Below are positions 24,301 through 32,478 of a stretch of DNA of 64,000 bases, in pieces (the first letter of the stretch is position 1; every line of letters starts with the position of its first letter). The DNA is from Actinomycetota bacterium (GTDB taxonomy: Bacteria > Actinomycetota > Acidimicrobiia > Acidimicrobiales > RAAP-2). The stretch covers positions 43,904-107,903 of the forward strand of contig JAJPJD010000044.1 of assembly GCA_021324355.1 (NCBI GenBank), written 5' to 3'. Made by a program: the position numbers and the translations under genes. The notes beneath the pieces are model-generated. The model searched no databases and was not told the origin of the DNA. It was given only the letters and a program-made list of their open reading frames with translations.

Positions 24301-24972
24301 GTGCCGGTGCCCGACACCGAGTTCGACAAGGCGCAGCGGCTGGTGTTCGAAAAGGAGATGCTCGGCCTCTACGTGAGCGACCATCCGCTGCGGGGCCTCG
24401 AGCGGTCCCTGGGCGCGCACACCGACTGCTCGCTGGCCGAGCTGCGGGACTTGGGAAGCGCCGAGGCCCCGGGGGGGCCGGCCGAGGGGGTGGTGCGCTC
24501 GGTGGGCGGGGTGGTGACCGACTTGAAGCGCCAGTACACGAAGAAGGGCGAGCTGATGGCCCGCTTCGTGCTGGAGGATCTCGAGGCCTCGATGGAGGTC
24601 TTCGTGTTCCCCAAGGTGATGGCCGAGTACGGGGCGATGCTGGCCAACGACGCCATCGTGGTGGTCCGAGGCCGGCTCGACCTGCGCGACGAGACCCCCA
24701 AGCTGGTGTGCATGGAGGTCCGGCGCCCTCAGCTGACCCCGGTCGGCGAGCCCAAGGCGCTGCGGATCCTGCTTCCTTTGGGCCAGCTCACCGACGAGAC
24801 GGTGGAGCGCCTCCGCGGGGTGCTGCGGGAGCACCCCGGGAGCTGCCCGGTGCTGCTGCACGTGGGGTCCAAGGTGCTCCGGCTGCCCCCGGCGTTCAAC
24901 GTGGACAGCCGCAACGGCCTGATCGGGGAGCTCAAGACCCTGCTCGGGCCCAACGCCATCGTGGCTGCCTGA
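21352..24972 (+). CDS. dnaE: DNA polymerase III alpha subunit DnaE
   Basis: DnaE is the replicative polymerase of the C family. The 1206-residue product has the PHP domain at the N-terminus (SFAHLHTHTEFSMLDGAAR), the catalytic aspartates in PDIDMDF (Asp430 and Asp432), GPGRGSSAGCLVAYCLRI, the KMDFLGLRNL segment, a helix-hairpin-helix region and a C-terminal OB fold (EGVVRSVGGVVTDLKRQYTK). The length fits DnaE1. GTG 21352 is taken as the start; TTG 21382 in frame is possible and would place both DnaA-box-like sites outside the gene. It has its own promoter after bpa. Confidence 0.96.
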   Translation: MDHETEGAGELAARSFAHLHTHTEFSMLDGAARIDDLVAQAAADGQPALGITDHGNMYGVLDFYRACRARGLNPVIGTEAYMAAESRHERPIRRGRLDDTGGDVEGGQKLYYHLTVLAESNRGYANLMKLSSAAYLEGYYYKPRVDWELLARYHEGLIATTGCLGGLVLQALLADDPARALATAGRLQDIFGRDNLFVELQDHGLADQRRTNPQLIELARRLGAPLLATNDSHYCRRQDAETHDALLCVQTGALMADPKRFKFEGSEHYLKSAAEMRQLFAEVPEACDNTLLVAERADVQIEFGTSKLPEFPVPPEFGGSSYEERANAYLRHLSYAGAEARYGSPLPSEVVERLDYELGVIASMGFAAYFLVVWDLIDHARRQGIRVGPGRGSSAGCLVAYCLRIVDLDPIRYGLIFERFLNPGRKEMPDIDMDFDERYRGEMIRYASERYGWDHVAQIVTFSTIKARAAVRDAARVLGLPYGVGDRIAKAMPPLVMGRDTPLWACLEPSAEHADGYKAAAELRQMCEEDPEVRRVVEVARGLEGLRRQDGIHAAAVVITHDTLTEHLPVQRKPEPGTDPSSAPIVTQYEMHGVSDLGLLKMDFLGLRNLSVIERALDLVERATGQRPDIDNLPLDDPETFAMLQRGASIGVFQLEGGPMRSLLRSLAPSSFDDVCALVALYRPGPMAANMHNDYADRKNGRKPITYLHPDMEELLDDTFGLMIYQESVMRVAQRFAGYSLEEADNLRKATGKKDRELMAEERAKFVAGCVRTGYGAELGNQLFDIIEPFADYAFAKSHAYGYGLVAYQTAWLKAHYPVEYLSALLTSVKDDKDKTAVYLAECRNLGIEVAVPDVNRSAAEFTPRTDGGPGILFGLAAVRNVGEGLVERIVAEREANGPFADIYDFCRRVDPVVLNRRTMESLAKAGAFDSLGHPRQGLCLVLDEIVERTLERRRELDAGISTLFAALEPQGSADSGDWEGTRVPVPDTEFDKAQRLVFEKEMLGLYVSDHPLRGLERSLGAHTDCSLAELRDLGSAEAPGGPAEGVVRSVGGVVTDLKRQYTKKGELMARFVLEDLEASMEVFVFPKVMAEYGAMLANDAIVVVRGRLDLRDETPKLVCMEVRRPQLTPVGEPKALRILLPLGQLTDETVERLRGVLREHPGSCPVLLHVGSKVLRLPPAFNVDSRNGLIGELKTLLGPNAIVAA

Positions 24973-25022
24973 GGGAGGGGGCTCGGCCCGGCGCTCCGTT
25001 GGGACGCTGTCGCGCCATCTCC

Positions 25023-25028
25023 TAGAAT
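25023..25028 (+). promoter_or_regulatory. -10 box of the 25035 gene (leaderless start)
   Basis: TAGAAT lies 6 nt before ATG 25035; TTGGGA at 24999-25004 is a plausible -35 with an 18-nt spacer. No Shine-Dalgarno is present. Confidence 0.6.
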
Positions 25029-25034
25029 TGGGCC

Positions 25035-25706
25035 ATGGCGGTGGTAGCGAGCACCAAGGACTGCACGTCGCTCAGCGACGCCGAGCTGGTCGAGATGGCC
25101 GACCTGTCCGCCGACCGGGCAGTCTGCTTCGACATCGGGTTCGTCTCCAAGCAGCGGGAGGAGTGGGTGCTCATCACCCAGGCCCGGGAGGGCTCCAAGC
25201 TCCGGGGGTTCTCCTTCTGCACCCTGGAGCGGATCGGGGGGACTCCGTCGCTCCTGGTGGGCCTGGCCACCACCGACCGCACCACCAAGGCCGAGACCGC
25301 GCTCAAGGCGATGATGGCCGACCAGTATCGCCGGGCCCTGCTGGCCTTTCCCGACGAGGACGTCCTGCTCGGCACCAGGCTGCTGTCGCCCGACGGCTTC
25401 AAGGCGTTCGCCAAGCTGGCCGACGTGGTCCCCCGGCCGGACCACCGGGCAAGCGGCGAGGAGCGGGCCTGGGCGCGGCGCCTGGCCAAGCGGTTCGGTG
25501 CCGAGAGCCGGCTGGACGACCGGACCTTTGTGACCAAGGGGACCGGTTCTTTGGTCGGCGGCCTCGACTTCGAGTCGCCCCGATCGGCAGCGCCGGCCGA
25601 GCTGGCCTCGTTGTTCGCCTCGATGGACGTGGCCCGGGGCGACCGGCTCATCGCCTTCGGCTGGGCGATGGCCGAGGACCTGGCGGCTGGACGCCTGGGC
25701 CGCTGA
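25035..25706 (+). CDS. Conserved-looking protein of unknown function (223 aa)
   Basis: I do not recognise this family. The protein is soluble, with no signal peptide or membrane segment. The first 110 residues look like a compact alpha/beta domain (FDIGFVSKQREEWVLITQAR, RGFSFCTLERIGGTPSLLVG) followed by a basic-acidic helical region and a C-terminal half ending GDRLIAFGWAMAEDLAAGR. Codon use matches the neighbours, and it has one of the best promoters in the window, so it is very likely expressed. It is convergent with the next gene (18 bp apart) and stands alone downstream of dnaE. Confidence 0.7.
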   Translation: MAVVASTKDCTSLSDAELVEMADLSADRAVCFDIGFVSKQREEWVLITQAREGSKLRGFSFCTLERIGGTPSLLVGLATTDRTTKAETALKAMMADQYRRALLAFPDEDVLLGTRLLSPDGFKAFAKLADVVPRPDHRASGEERAWARRLAKRFGAESRLDDRTFVTKGTGSLVGGLDFESPRSAAPAELASLFASMDVARGDRLIAFGWAMAEDLAAGRLGR

Positions 25707-25724
25707 GCGGGCGGCCGGCTCCGC

Positions 25725-26471
25725 TCAGCCCCGGGGCAGCACCGCCGTGCAGACCTTGAGGCAGTAGCCGTCGCGCGGCCGAGTCAGCCCCACCAGCAGG
25801 TAGTGGGGCCGGAACCCGAGCGCACTGGCCAGGGCCTTCCCCGAGAGCCGGTCGCGTCGGGCGGCGTGGAGGGCCCGGGTGGCCTCGGCGGACTCGACCG
25901 GCAGCCACACGTCGTCGCGGTCCCAGCCGAAGCGGACCCAGGTCGAGCCCTCGTCCCGTCGCCGGATGAGCTGGGGGCCGCGGCTCGGGACGACCAGGGC
26001 GGCCGAGGGCCGCTGGCCCCGGAACTCCCAGTAGGGAGCGGAGGGTCCGGGGAACCCGAGCAAAGGACCGTCGGGCGAGGCCGCCAGTGCCTGGAGCAGC
26101 CGGCGGACCCGCCGGCCGCGCAGCGTCCCGGTGTGGCGGGGGAGGCCGGCCACGGTCGCGGCCTCCGGTTGGGCCAGGTCGTCGGTCTCGGGGTCCTCGG
26201 CCAGGACCACCTCCACCACGTCGAAGGAGGCCAGGTCGGGCTGGTGGCCCTCGGGCCAGGGGACCCGCAACCGGATGAGGGCGCCGGAGGCCAGGTCGAC
26301 CGCAGCGGTGTCCTCCGGTGTGCTGGCCAGCACCAGCACCGAGAGCGTCGTCCCTCCGCTCAGGTCGGCCCGCGGCCAGGCAGCGGCCGCGACTTCCGGG
26401 CGCCCGGGTCCCCGCCGGTGGGCCGGGCCAGGCTCCTCGGTCAGAGACGGCCACCCAAATCGCGCCTGCAC
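25725..26471 (-). CDS. Protein of unknown function (248 aa)
   Basis: I do not recognise this protein. It is soluble, with a Pro/Arg-rich N-terminus, a middle segment rich in acidic residues (DVVEVVLAEDPETDDLAQPE), and a C-terminal domain containing STWVRFGWDRDDVWLPVESA and YLLVGLTRPRDGYCLKVCTA. GTG 26471 is 7 nt after the stop of the YyaL-like gene, so the two form an operon and may share a role. Homologues would probably be found only in related actinobacteria. Confidence 0.65.
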   Translation of the reverse strand: MQARFGWPSLTEEPGPAHRRGPGRPEVAAAAWPRADLSGGTTLSVLVLASTPEDTAAVDLASGALIRLRVPWPEGHQPDLASFDVVEVVLAEDPETDDLAQPEAATVAGLPRHTGTLRGRRVRRLLQALAASPDGPLLGFPGPSAPYWEFRGQRPSAALVVPSRGPQLIRRRDEGSTWVRFGWDRDDVWLPVESAEATRALHAARRDRLSGKALASALGFRPHYLLVGLTRPRDGYCLKVCTAVLPRG

Positions 26472-26478
26472 CGACGTC

Positions 26479-28482
26479 TCAGCTCCCTGGCTCTAGCTGT
26501 GCTGCGAGCGTAGCCGGGTCGCCGGTCGGCTCGAGGCACACGAACCGCCGGCAGACGTAGGCCAGGCCCGGGGCCCGACCGGCCCACAGCGGCGAGGGCG
26601 TCGGCTCCCCCCACCCCAGGACCACCCGGGGCCGCCACGCCGAGCGCACCACGGCCACCAGGTCGGGTCGGTCCCCGGTGACCGCCACCTCGACGCCCCC
26701 CTCGACCAGCAGGGCGGCGGCCAGCAGGTCGGCGAACGCCACCGGGTTGGCGTGCACCAGGGACGTGGTGGCCGCCACGATGGCCTCGGCCGCCTGGGTC
26801 AGCTGCTCGTCCCCGCCCAGGACGCCAGCCCGCCACAGTGCCCGGGCGGCCACCGCGTTGGCCGACGGCAGGGCCCCGTCGAGCAGGTCCTTGGGTCGGG
26901 CGATGAGGACCGGGGCGTCGATCCCGGTGCTGTAGAGGACGCCACCGTCGTCGGGTCCGAACAGCTCGAGCAGCTGGCGGCCGACCTCCACCGCCCGCTC
27001 GGTCCAGGCCGCCCGGCCGGTCAGCTCGGCCAGGGCGGTGGCCGCCTCCACCACCCAGGCGTAGTCGGCCGCCAGGGCCAGGTGGCGGGCCTCGGTTCCC
27101 TGCAGGCTGCGGAGGAAGCGGCCGTCGGGCCGGCGCAGCCTGGTGAACAGCAGCTCGGCGATGGCCTCGGCGGCCGCCGCCCAGGCCGGCTCGCCGGTCG
27201 CGGCCGCCGCCTCGGCCAAGGTGGCCACCGCCATCGCGTTCCACTCGGTGAGCACCTTGTCGTCGCGCAGGGGGGCCGGGCGTGCCCGGCGGGCAGCCAG
27301 CAGGGCTCGCCTGGCCTCCTCGATCTGCGGTGGTCGGGCCAGGGCGGCGCCCAGGGGGCGGTGCAGGACGTTGGTCGACTCCCAGTTGCCCTCCTCGGTG
27401 ATGCCGTAGAAGCGGGCGACCTCGTCGACCCGGTCGGCCAGGCCGGCGGACCCCAGGGCGTCGACCAGCTCGGCCCAGGTGAAGGTGGCGTGGCCGCCCT
27501 CGCGCCCGGCGGCGTCGGCGTCGATCGACGAGCACAGGCCGCCACCGGGTGCCGCCAGCTCGCCCAGCATGGCCGCCAAGGTTTCCTCGCACACCTGGCG
27601 GTAGTCGGGGCGACCGGTGACCTGCCAGCCGTGGAGGTAGGCCCGGGCCAGCAACGCCTGGTCGGGCAGCATCTTCTCGAAGTGGGGGACCAGCCACCGG
27701 CGGTCGGTCGAGTACCGGGCGAACCCGCCGGCCAGGTGGTCGTAGATGCCGCCGGCCGCCATGGCGTCGAGGGTCCGGGTGGCCATCTCGAGCGACGCCG
27801 CCTCGCCGCTGCGCTGGTAGTGCTGGAGGCACAGCTCGACCAGGGTGGGCCGAGGGAACTTGGGGGCGCCGCCGAAGCCGCCCCACTCGGGGTCGAAGCG
27901 CTCGTGCAACGCCCCCACCAGCGCGTCGAGCGCGGCATCGGCCGACTGGCGGTCCTCGCCCGGGGCCAGGGGGGCGTCCAAGGCGACCTGCCGGGCCACT
28001 GCCTGGGCCAGCGCGTCGGCCTGGGCCTCGACCGCGTCGCGTTGGTGGGCCCAGGCGTCGGCCAGTGCGGCCAGCACCCGCGGGAACCCGGGGTACCCGC
28101 CCCGATCGGCCGGGGGGAAGTAGGTGCCGGCGAAGAACGGCCGGCCGTCTGGGGTGCAGAACACCGACATCGGCCACCCGCCCGAGCCGTTCTGGGCCAG
28201 CACCGCGGCCATGTAGATCGCGTCGAGGTCGGGCCGCTCCTCCCGGTCAACCTTGATCGAGATGAAGGAGCGAGCCAGCTGCTCGGCGACCGCCTCGTCC
28301 TCGAAGGACTCGTGGGCCATCACGTGGCACCAGTGGCAGGCGGCGTACCCGATCGAGACGAACAGCGGTTTGTCCTCAGCACGCGCCCGCGCCAGCGCCT
28401 CGTCCCCCCAGGGGTACCAGTCCACCGGGTTGTCGGCGTGCTGGCGCAGGTACGGGCTGGTCTCTGCAGCCAGCCGGTTCAC
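26479..28482 (-). CDS. YyaL/SSP411-type thioredoxin-domain protein (DUF255)
   Basis: The 667-residue protein has an N-terminal thioredoxin-like DUF255 domain starting [20 protein letters not shown] with the CHWC active-site motif in [18 protein letters not shown], then an alpha/alpha-toroid domain like those of N-acylglucosamine epimerases and glycosidases ([47 protein letters not shown]). The family is universal but its reaction is not settled; a redox or sugar-related role is usually guessed. GTG 28482 is preferred over GTG 28485 because it lies 7 nt from a -10 box and gives the usual N-terminus. Confidence 0.9.
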   Translation of the reverse strand: MNRLAAETSPYLRQHADNPVDWYPWGDEALARARAEDKPLFVSIGYAACHWCHVMAHESFEDEAVAEQLARSFISIKVDREERPDLDAIYMAAVLAQNGSGGWPMSVFCTPDGRPFFAGTYFPPADRGGYPGFPRVLAALADAWAHQRDAVEAQADALAQAVARQVALDAPLAPGEDRQSADAALDALVGALHERFDPEWGGFGGAPKFPRPTLVELCLQHYQRSGEAASLEMATRTLDAMAAGGIYDHLAGGFARYSTDRRWLVPHFEKMLPDQALLARAYLHGWQVTGRPDYRQVCEETLAAMLGELAAPGGGLCSSIDADAAGREGGHATFTWAELVDALGSAGLADRVDEVARFYGITEEGNWESTNVLHRPLGAALARPPQIEEARRALLAARRARPAPLRDDKVLTEWNAMAVATLAEAAAATGEPAWAAAAEAIAELLFTRLRRPDGRFLRSLQGTEARHLALAADYAWVVEAATALAELTGRAAWTERAVEVGRQLLELFGPDDGGVLYSTGIDAPVLIARPKDLLDGALPSANAVAARALWRAGVLGGDEQLTQAAEAIVAATTSLVHANPVAFADLLAAALLVEGGVEVAVTGDRPDLVAVVRSAWRPRVVLGWGEPTPSPLWAGRAPGLAYVCRRFVCLEPTGDPATLAAQLEPGS

Positions 28483-28489
28483 CACGACG

Positions 28490-28495
28490 AGCCTA
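28490..28495 (-). promoter_or_regulatory. YyaL-like gene -10 box (leaderless start)
   Basis: TAGGCT on the minus strand lies 7 nt before GTG 28482, with no Shine-Dalgarno. Confidence 0.45.
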
Positions 28496-28533
28496 CGGGC
28501 GCGGCCCCGGTCACCGGGCGAGCCCGGGCCCGG

Positions 28534-29682
28534 TCACCTGAGGGCGCTGCGCCGGATCTTCCCCGACGGGGTCCGGGGGAGCGAGTCGCGCAGCTCGAGC
28601 TCCTTGGGTGCGGCCCACGGGGCGAGGCGCTGGGCGGCCAGGGCGGCCAGCTCGGGCAGCGTTGGCGGGTCGGCCGGGTCGGCTGGGACCACGAACGCGA
28701 CCACCCGCTCCCCCCACTCGGGGTCGGGGCGCTTCCAGACTGCCACCTCGGCCACCTTGGGACTGGTGGCCAGGGCCGCGTCCACCTCGTTGGGCCAGAC
28801 CTTCTCCCCCCCGGTGACCACCACCTCGGCCAGCCGGCCGTCGACCACCAGCCGTCCATGCTCGTCGACGTGGCCGCCGTCGCCGGTGGCCAGCCAGCCA
28901 CCTCGGCCGTCGGGGCCGGGCACGGTGGGGTCGGTGCCGTCCCGGTAGGCGCGCAGCTGCATCGGACAGCGCAGGAGGATCTCGCCCTCGGCACCGCCGT
29001 CGGGGCCGCCGGTGCCGATCGCCACCTCCACCCCCTCGAGCGGCACCCCGTCGTAGACGACGCCCGAGCCGGTCTCGGTCATGCCGTAGGTGGTGACCAC
29101 GTTGGGCGGCAACTGGCGGGGCGGCGCCGCTCCGCCGAGGACGATCCGCTCGAAGACCGCCGGGTCGACGCGGCGCAGGGCGGTGGGCACCAGCGAGACG
29201 TGGGTGGCACGCCCGGCCCGCCCGAGGGCCGTGACCCGGTCAGCGTCGAAGCCGGGAAGGACCTCGAGGCCACTCCCGGTGAGGAGCGCCCGGGTGACGA
29301 CGGAAAGGCCACCGATGTGGGCCAGGGGCAGGCAGCACAGCCAGCGGGACTCGGGCCCGGCCCCGGCGGCGGCCGAGGTGGCCCGGGCCGAGGCCGCCAC
29401 CGCGTCGTGGGTCAGCACCGCCGCCCGGCGGCGGCCGAGCGAGCCGGAGGTCGCCACCACCAGGGCGTCGCCCGGCTCGGCACCGAGACCGCCTGGGAGC
29501 GGGTGCTCCCCGTCGCCATCGACCACCGCGTCAGGGCGCAGCGCCGCCAGCAGCTCGGCGGCCGCCGGCTCGGGCAGCCGGCGGTCCAGGGCGGCCACCG
29601 CGTCGCCGCGCTCCCAGGCTCGGACCAAAGCGTCGACGAACGCCGGGCCGCCGTCGAGGTCGAGAGCGACGAGGCGGGCCAT
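28534..29682 (-). CDS. menE: o-Succinylbenzoate-CoA ligase MenE
   Basis: MenE activates o-succinylbenzoate with CoA and ATP in menaquinone synthesis. The 382-residue ANL-superfamily protein is short for the superfamily but normal for actinobacterial MenE. The adenylation motifs are ATSGSLGRRRAAVLTH (P-loop), TTYGMTETGSG, GWLATGDGGHVDEHGRL and the C-terminal catalytic lysine in RTPSGKIRRSALR. It starts at ATG 29682, divergent from menB with only 24 bp between the start codons, which supports the MenE assignment over a general acyl-CoA ligase. Confidence 0.93.
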   Translation of the reverse strand: MARLVALDLDGGPAFVDALVRAWERGDAVAALDRRLPEPAAAELLAALRPDAVVDGDGEHPLPGGLGAEPGDALVVATSGSLGRRRAAVLTHDAVAASARATSAAAGAGPESRWLCCLPLAHIGGLSVVTRALLTGSGLEVLPGFDADRVTALGRAGRATHVSLVPTALRRVDPAVFERIVLGGAAPPRQLPPNVVTTYGMTETGSGVVYDGVPLEGVEVAIGTGGPDGGAEGEILLRCPMQLRAYRDGTDPTVPGPDGRGGWLATGDGGHVDEHGRLVVDGRLAEVVVTGGEKVWPNEVDAALATSPKVAEVAVWKRPDPEWGERVVAFVVPADPADPPTLPELAALAAQRLAPWAAPKELELRDSLPRTPSGKIRRSALR

Positions 29683-29688
29683 CGGCGT

Positions 29689-29699
29689 CCGGTAGCGTA
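29689..29699. promoter_or_regulatory. Overlapping divergent -10 boxes of menE and menB
   Basis: On the plus strand TAGCGT (29693-29698) lies 8 nt before menB GTG 29707. On the minus strand TACGCT (29699-29694) lies 11 nt before menE ATG 29682, with TACCGG (29694-29689) 6 nt away as an alternative. The two opposed boxes share five bases, giving a bidirectional promoter. Confidence 0.5.
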
Positions 29700-29706
29700 G
29701 GGCGCC

Positions 29707-30606
29707 GTGGCCGAGACCACCGCATCGAGCATCCGGGTGCAGCCTGACCCCTTAGATGAGCTCCGCGGCCTTCCGCTTCCAGCCTTCGAACAGGTCGGCC
29801 AGTACCGGGACATCACCTACGAGGTGGCCGAGGGGATCGCTCGGATCACCATCTGCCGCCCCGAGGTCCGCAACGCCTTTCGGCCCCAGACCCTCGACGA
29901 GATGACCGCCGCCTTCAGCGCGGCCCGGGACAACCCCGACGTGGGGACCATCATCTTGCGGGGCCAAGGGCCGGACGCGTTCTGCTCCGGCGGGGACCAG
30001 CGGATCCGAGGCGACGACGGCTACCTGGGCGACGACGAGGTGGCCCGGCGGGGGATCGGCCGGCTCAACGTCTTGGACCTGCAGATCCTCATCCGTCGGA
30101 TCCCCAAGCCGGTGGTGGCCAGCGTGGCCGGCTACGCGATCGGGGGCGGCCATGTGCTGCACCTGGTGTGCGACCTCACCATCTGCGCCGACAACGCCCG
30201 GTTCGGCCAGACCGGGCCCAAGGTGGGGAGCTTCGACGGCGGGTACGGCTCGGGTCTGCTCGCTCGGACCATCGGGCTCAAGCGAGCCAAGGAGATCTGG
30301 TTCCTCTGCCGCCAGTACGACGCGGCCCAGGCGCTCGAATGGGGCCTGGTCAACGCGGTGGTTCCGCTCGAGCGCCTGGAGGCCGAGACCGTGGCGTGGT
30401 GCCGCCGGATGCTGAGGCTCTCGCCGATCGCGCTGCTGATGCTGAAGGCCGGGTTCAACGCTGCCGACGACGGTCTGGCCGGGGTCCAGCAGCTGGCCGG
30501 GGACGCGACGATGCTCTTCTACATGACCGAGGAGGGCCAGGAGGGGCGCAACGCCTACGTCGAGCGTCGTCCACCCGACTTCTCGCGCTTCCCGCGCCGA
30601 CCGTGA
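29707..30606 (+). CDS. menB: 1,4-Dihydroxy-2-naphthoyl-CoA synthase MenB
   Basis: MenB, a crotonase-fold enzyme, closes the second naphthoquinone ring from o-succinylbenzoyl-CoA. The 299-residue product has the MenB-specific segment [20 protein letters not shown], the oxyanion-hole region [30 protein letters not shown] and [18 protein letters not shown] with the characteristic aspartate. The C-terminal [19 protein letters not shown] is diagnostic for MenB among crotonases. GTG 29707 fits a leaderless transcript. menA starts in its stop codon (GTGA). Confidence 0.96.
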   Translation: MAETTASSIRVQPDPLDELRGLPLPAFEQVGQYRDITYEVAEGIARITICRPEVRNAFRPQTLDEMTAAFSAARDNPDVGTIILRGQGPDAFCSGGDQRIRGDDGYLGDDEVARRGIGRLNVLDLQILIRRIPKPVVASVAGYAIGGGHVLHLVCDLTICADNARFGQTGPKVGSFDGGYGSGLLARTIGLKRAKEIWFLCRQYDAAQALEWGLVNAVVPLERLEAETVAWCRRMLRLSPIALLMLKAGFNAADDGLAGVQQLAGDATMLFYMTEEGQEGRNAYVERRPPDFSRFPRRP

Positions 30607-31508
30607 CCGGGGTGTCGGCCGGGGCCGGCACCCACCCAATCGGGCGTCTCCGTCTCTGGGTGGCCGGGGCCCGGCCGAGGACTCTGGCCGCCGCGTGGGT
30701 GCCAGTCGCCGTGGGGACCGCCGCCGGTCGGCTGTCGGCGCCAGGCGGGGTTGCGTGGTGGCGGGCGGCCGCCGCCTTGGTGGTGGCGGTGCTCGTGCAG
30801 GTCGGCACCAACTACGCCAACGACTACGCCGACGGCGTGCGGGGGACCGATCGCGACCGAGTCGGGCCGCTGCGGCTCACCGCGTCCGGGCTGGCCAGTC
30901 CCGCTCGGGTGCGGGCGGCCGCGTTGGTGAGTTTCGCTGGTGCGGCCGGTGCCGGGCTGGCGCTGGCCGCGGTGGCCGGGTGGTGGCTGGTCGCGGTGGG
31001 CCTCAGCTGCTTCGCCGCCGGCTGGTTCTACACCGGCGGGCCACGACCCTATGGCTATCTGGGCCTGGGCGAGGTGTTCGTGTTCGTGTACTTCGGGCTG
31101 GTGGCCACGGTCGGCTCAGCGTTCGTCCAGCACGGCCGGTTCAGCGCGCTGGCCGTGGTGGTCTCGGTGCCGGTGGGCCTGCTGTCGGTGGGGCTGCTCG
31201 AGGCGAACAACCTGCGGGACCTCGATGCCGACCGGGTCGCCGGCAAGCGCACCCTGGCGGTGCGGGTCGGGGCGGCCCGGGCGCCGTGGCTGTACCTCGG
31301 GGCGGTGGGCCTGGCACTGGCCAGCGTGGGCCTGGTCGGGTGGTTGCGGCCGGCTGGCCTGCTGGCCCTGGCGGCCGCGCCCCTGGCGGTCGGACCCTGC
31401 GCCCTGGTTCGGTGCCGGCGGGGCCGGGACCTGGTGCCGGCGTTGGCCGGGACTGGGCGGCTCCAGGTGGCGGTGGGGGTCTTGCTCACCCTCGGCTTGG
31501 CGCTCTGA
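30603..31508 (+). CDS. menA: 1,4-Dihydroxy-2-naphthoate polyprenyltransferase MenA
   Basis: MenA attaches the polyprenyl tail to dihydroxynaphthoate in the membrane. The 301-residue UbiA-family protein has about eight or nine hydrophobic segments and the two Asp-rich motifs: [14 protein letters not shown] near residue 70, and [20 protein letters not shown] near residue 205. [17 protein letters not shown] at the N-terminus is typical. GTG 30603 overlaps the menB stop. It is followed by a 200-bp convergent spacer before menH. Confidence 0.95.
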   Translation: MTGVSAGAGTHPIGRLRLWVAGARPRTLAAAWVPVAVGTAAGRLSAPGGVAWWRAAAALVVAVLVQVGTNYANDYADGVRGTDRDRVGPLRLTASGLASPARVRAAALVSFAGAAGAGLALAAVAGWWLVAVGLSCFAAGWFYTGGPRPYGYLGLGEVFVFVYFGLVATVGSAFVQHGRFSALAVVVSVPVGLLSVGLLEANNLRDLDADRVAGKRTLAVRVGAARAPWLYLGAVGLALASVGLVGWLRPAGLLALAAAPLAVGPCALVRCRRGRDLVPALAGTGRLQVAVGVLLTLGLAL

Positions 31509-31708
31509 GTCCGGGGCCGCCGGTTGGCGCTGCGGAGCAACCGGGGCTCGGCTGCTCCGGCCCATCTCGAAGCCCCGGGCGCTGGCCAGCGACCCGCCGC
31601 TCGGGAGCGCACCGCGGGCCGGGGTCACGGTGGCGGGTTCACCCCGCAACAGCCGGGCCTACGCTCCACGCCATGCCCTCCGACTGCCGGCCCGGGCGCG
31701 CCGTGCCC
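31509..31708. other. menA-menH convergent spacer
   Basis: No supported gene. It contains a 5-bp hairpin (31633-31637 with 31643-31647, loop 5 nt) that could end transcription, but no T-run follows. On the plus strand TACGCT (31660-31665) sits 7 nt before an ATG (31673) whose frame runs antisense through menH; this is recorded as doubtful. Confidence 0.4.
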
Positions 31709-32473
31709 CTAGCGCTCGGTGGTGGCCAGCCATCGCTCCACGATGGCTGCGCCGAGGGCCGGCTGCTCGAGGTGGACGGCGTGGCCGGCCCCCGGGACCA
31801 CCGCGAAGGTGCCACCGGCGCCGGCGGCCAGACGGGCCCCCAGGGCCTGGTAGCGGGGGTCGGTCGCACCGGCCAGCACCAGCACCGGCATGGACAGCTC
31901 GCCCAGGCGGTGCCACAGCGATTCCTGGGTGCCGACGCCAGCGAGCCGGAGGCTGGAGGCCAACCCGGCCGCGCTGTTGCGCCGACGCTCGCCCGCATCG
32001 GCGGCGTCGGCCCGGAGGGTGGCGAACATGGGGGCAGCGAGCCATCGTCGGACGAACGCGTCCACGTCGCCTGCGGCCTCGAGCTCGTCGGCCAGTTGCT
32101 CGTCTCGCCGCCGGCGCCGTTCCCGTTCCTCGGGGTCCTCGATGCCGGCGGTCCCGCTGATGAGGACCAGGCGCGCCACCCGGCTCGGGTCGCCCAGTGC
32201 GGCATGGAGGGCGAAGCGGGCCCCGAGGGAGTAGCCGACCAGGTCCACTGGGCCGGGCGGGGCTGCGTCGAGCAGCAGCTGGGCCCCCTCGGTGAGGTCG
32301 GCCCGGACCTCGCCCGAGCCGCCGTGGCCCGGCAGGTCGACGGCGACCACCCGGCGGCCGCGGCCGACCAGCTGGCCGAAGCGCCCCCAGAGCCGTCCGG
32401 TCTGGGTGAAGCCGTGCGCCAACACCAGGGTCCGGTCGCCCTCGCCGGTGCATGCAGCGTGCAGGGAGGCCAC
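31709..32473 (-). CDS. menH: MenH-like alpha/beta hydrolase
   Basis: MenH (SHCHC synthase) removes pyruvate from the MenD product. The 254-residue alpha/beta hydrolase has the nucleophile elbow GYSLGA, the acid in AGATDPRY and the histidine in PGAGHAVHLEQP, with the early motif LAHGFTQTGRLWG matching MenH enzymes. GTG 32473 is chosen because a minus-strand -10 box (TACGCT 32487-32482) lies 8 nt upstream, inside the first codons of menD. The assignment leans on its divergent pairing with menD, since other hydrolases share these motifs. Confidence 0.85.
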   Translation of the reverse strand: MASLHAACTGEGDRTLVLAHGFTQTGRLWGRFGQLVGRGRRVVAVDLPGHGGSGEVRADLTEGAQLLLDAAPPGPVDLVGYSLGARFALHAALGDPSRVARLVLISGTAGIEDPEERERRRRRDEQLADELEAAGDVDAFVRRWLAAPMFATLRADAADAGERRRNSAAGLASSLRLAGVGTQESLWHRLGELSMPVLVLAGATDPRYQALGARLAAGAGGTFAVVPGAGHAVHLEQPALGAAIVERWLATTER

Positions 32474-32478
32474 CAACG

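Noticed and set aside
20647..24861. A 1404-codon open frame antisense to dnaE, and similar giant frames at 1333-3999 and 54584-59284 (minus)
   Set aside because: Very GC-rich genes leave antisense frames open. These have low-complexity Gly/Arg/His/Gln-rich translations and no family motifs, while the opposite strands encode clear dnaE, rsmH-ftsI and carA-carB.
31633..31647. A hairpin resembling a tRNA T-arm (GCGGG-TTCAC-CCCGC)
   Set aside because: The loop is 5 nt rather than 7, and no acceptor, D-arm or anticodon stem fits around it on either strand.
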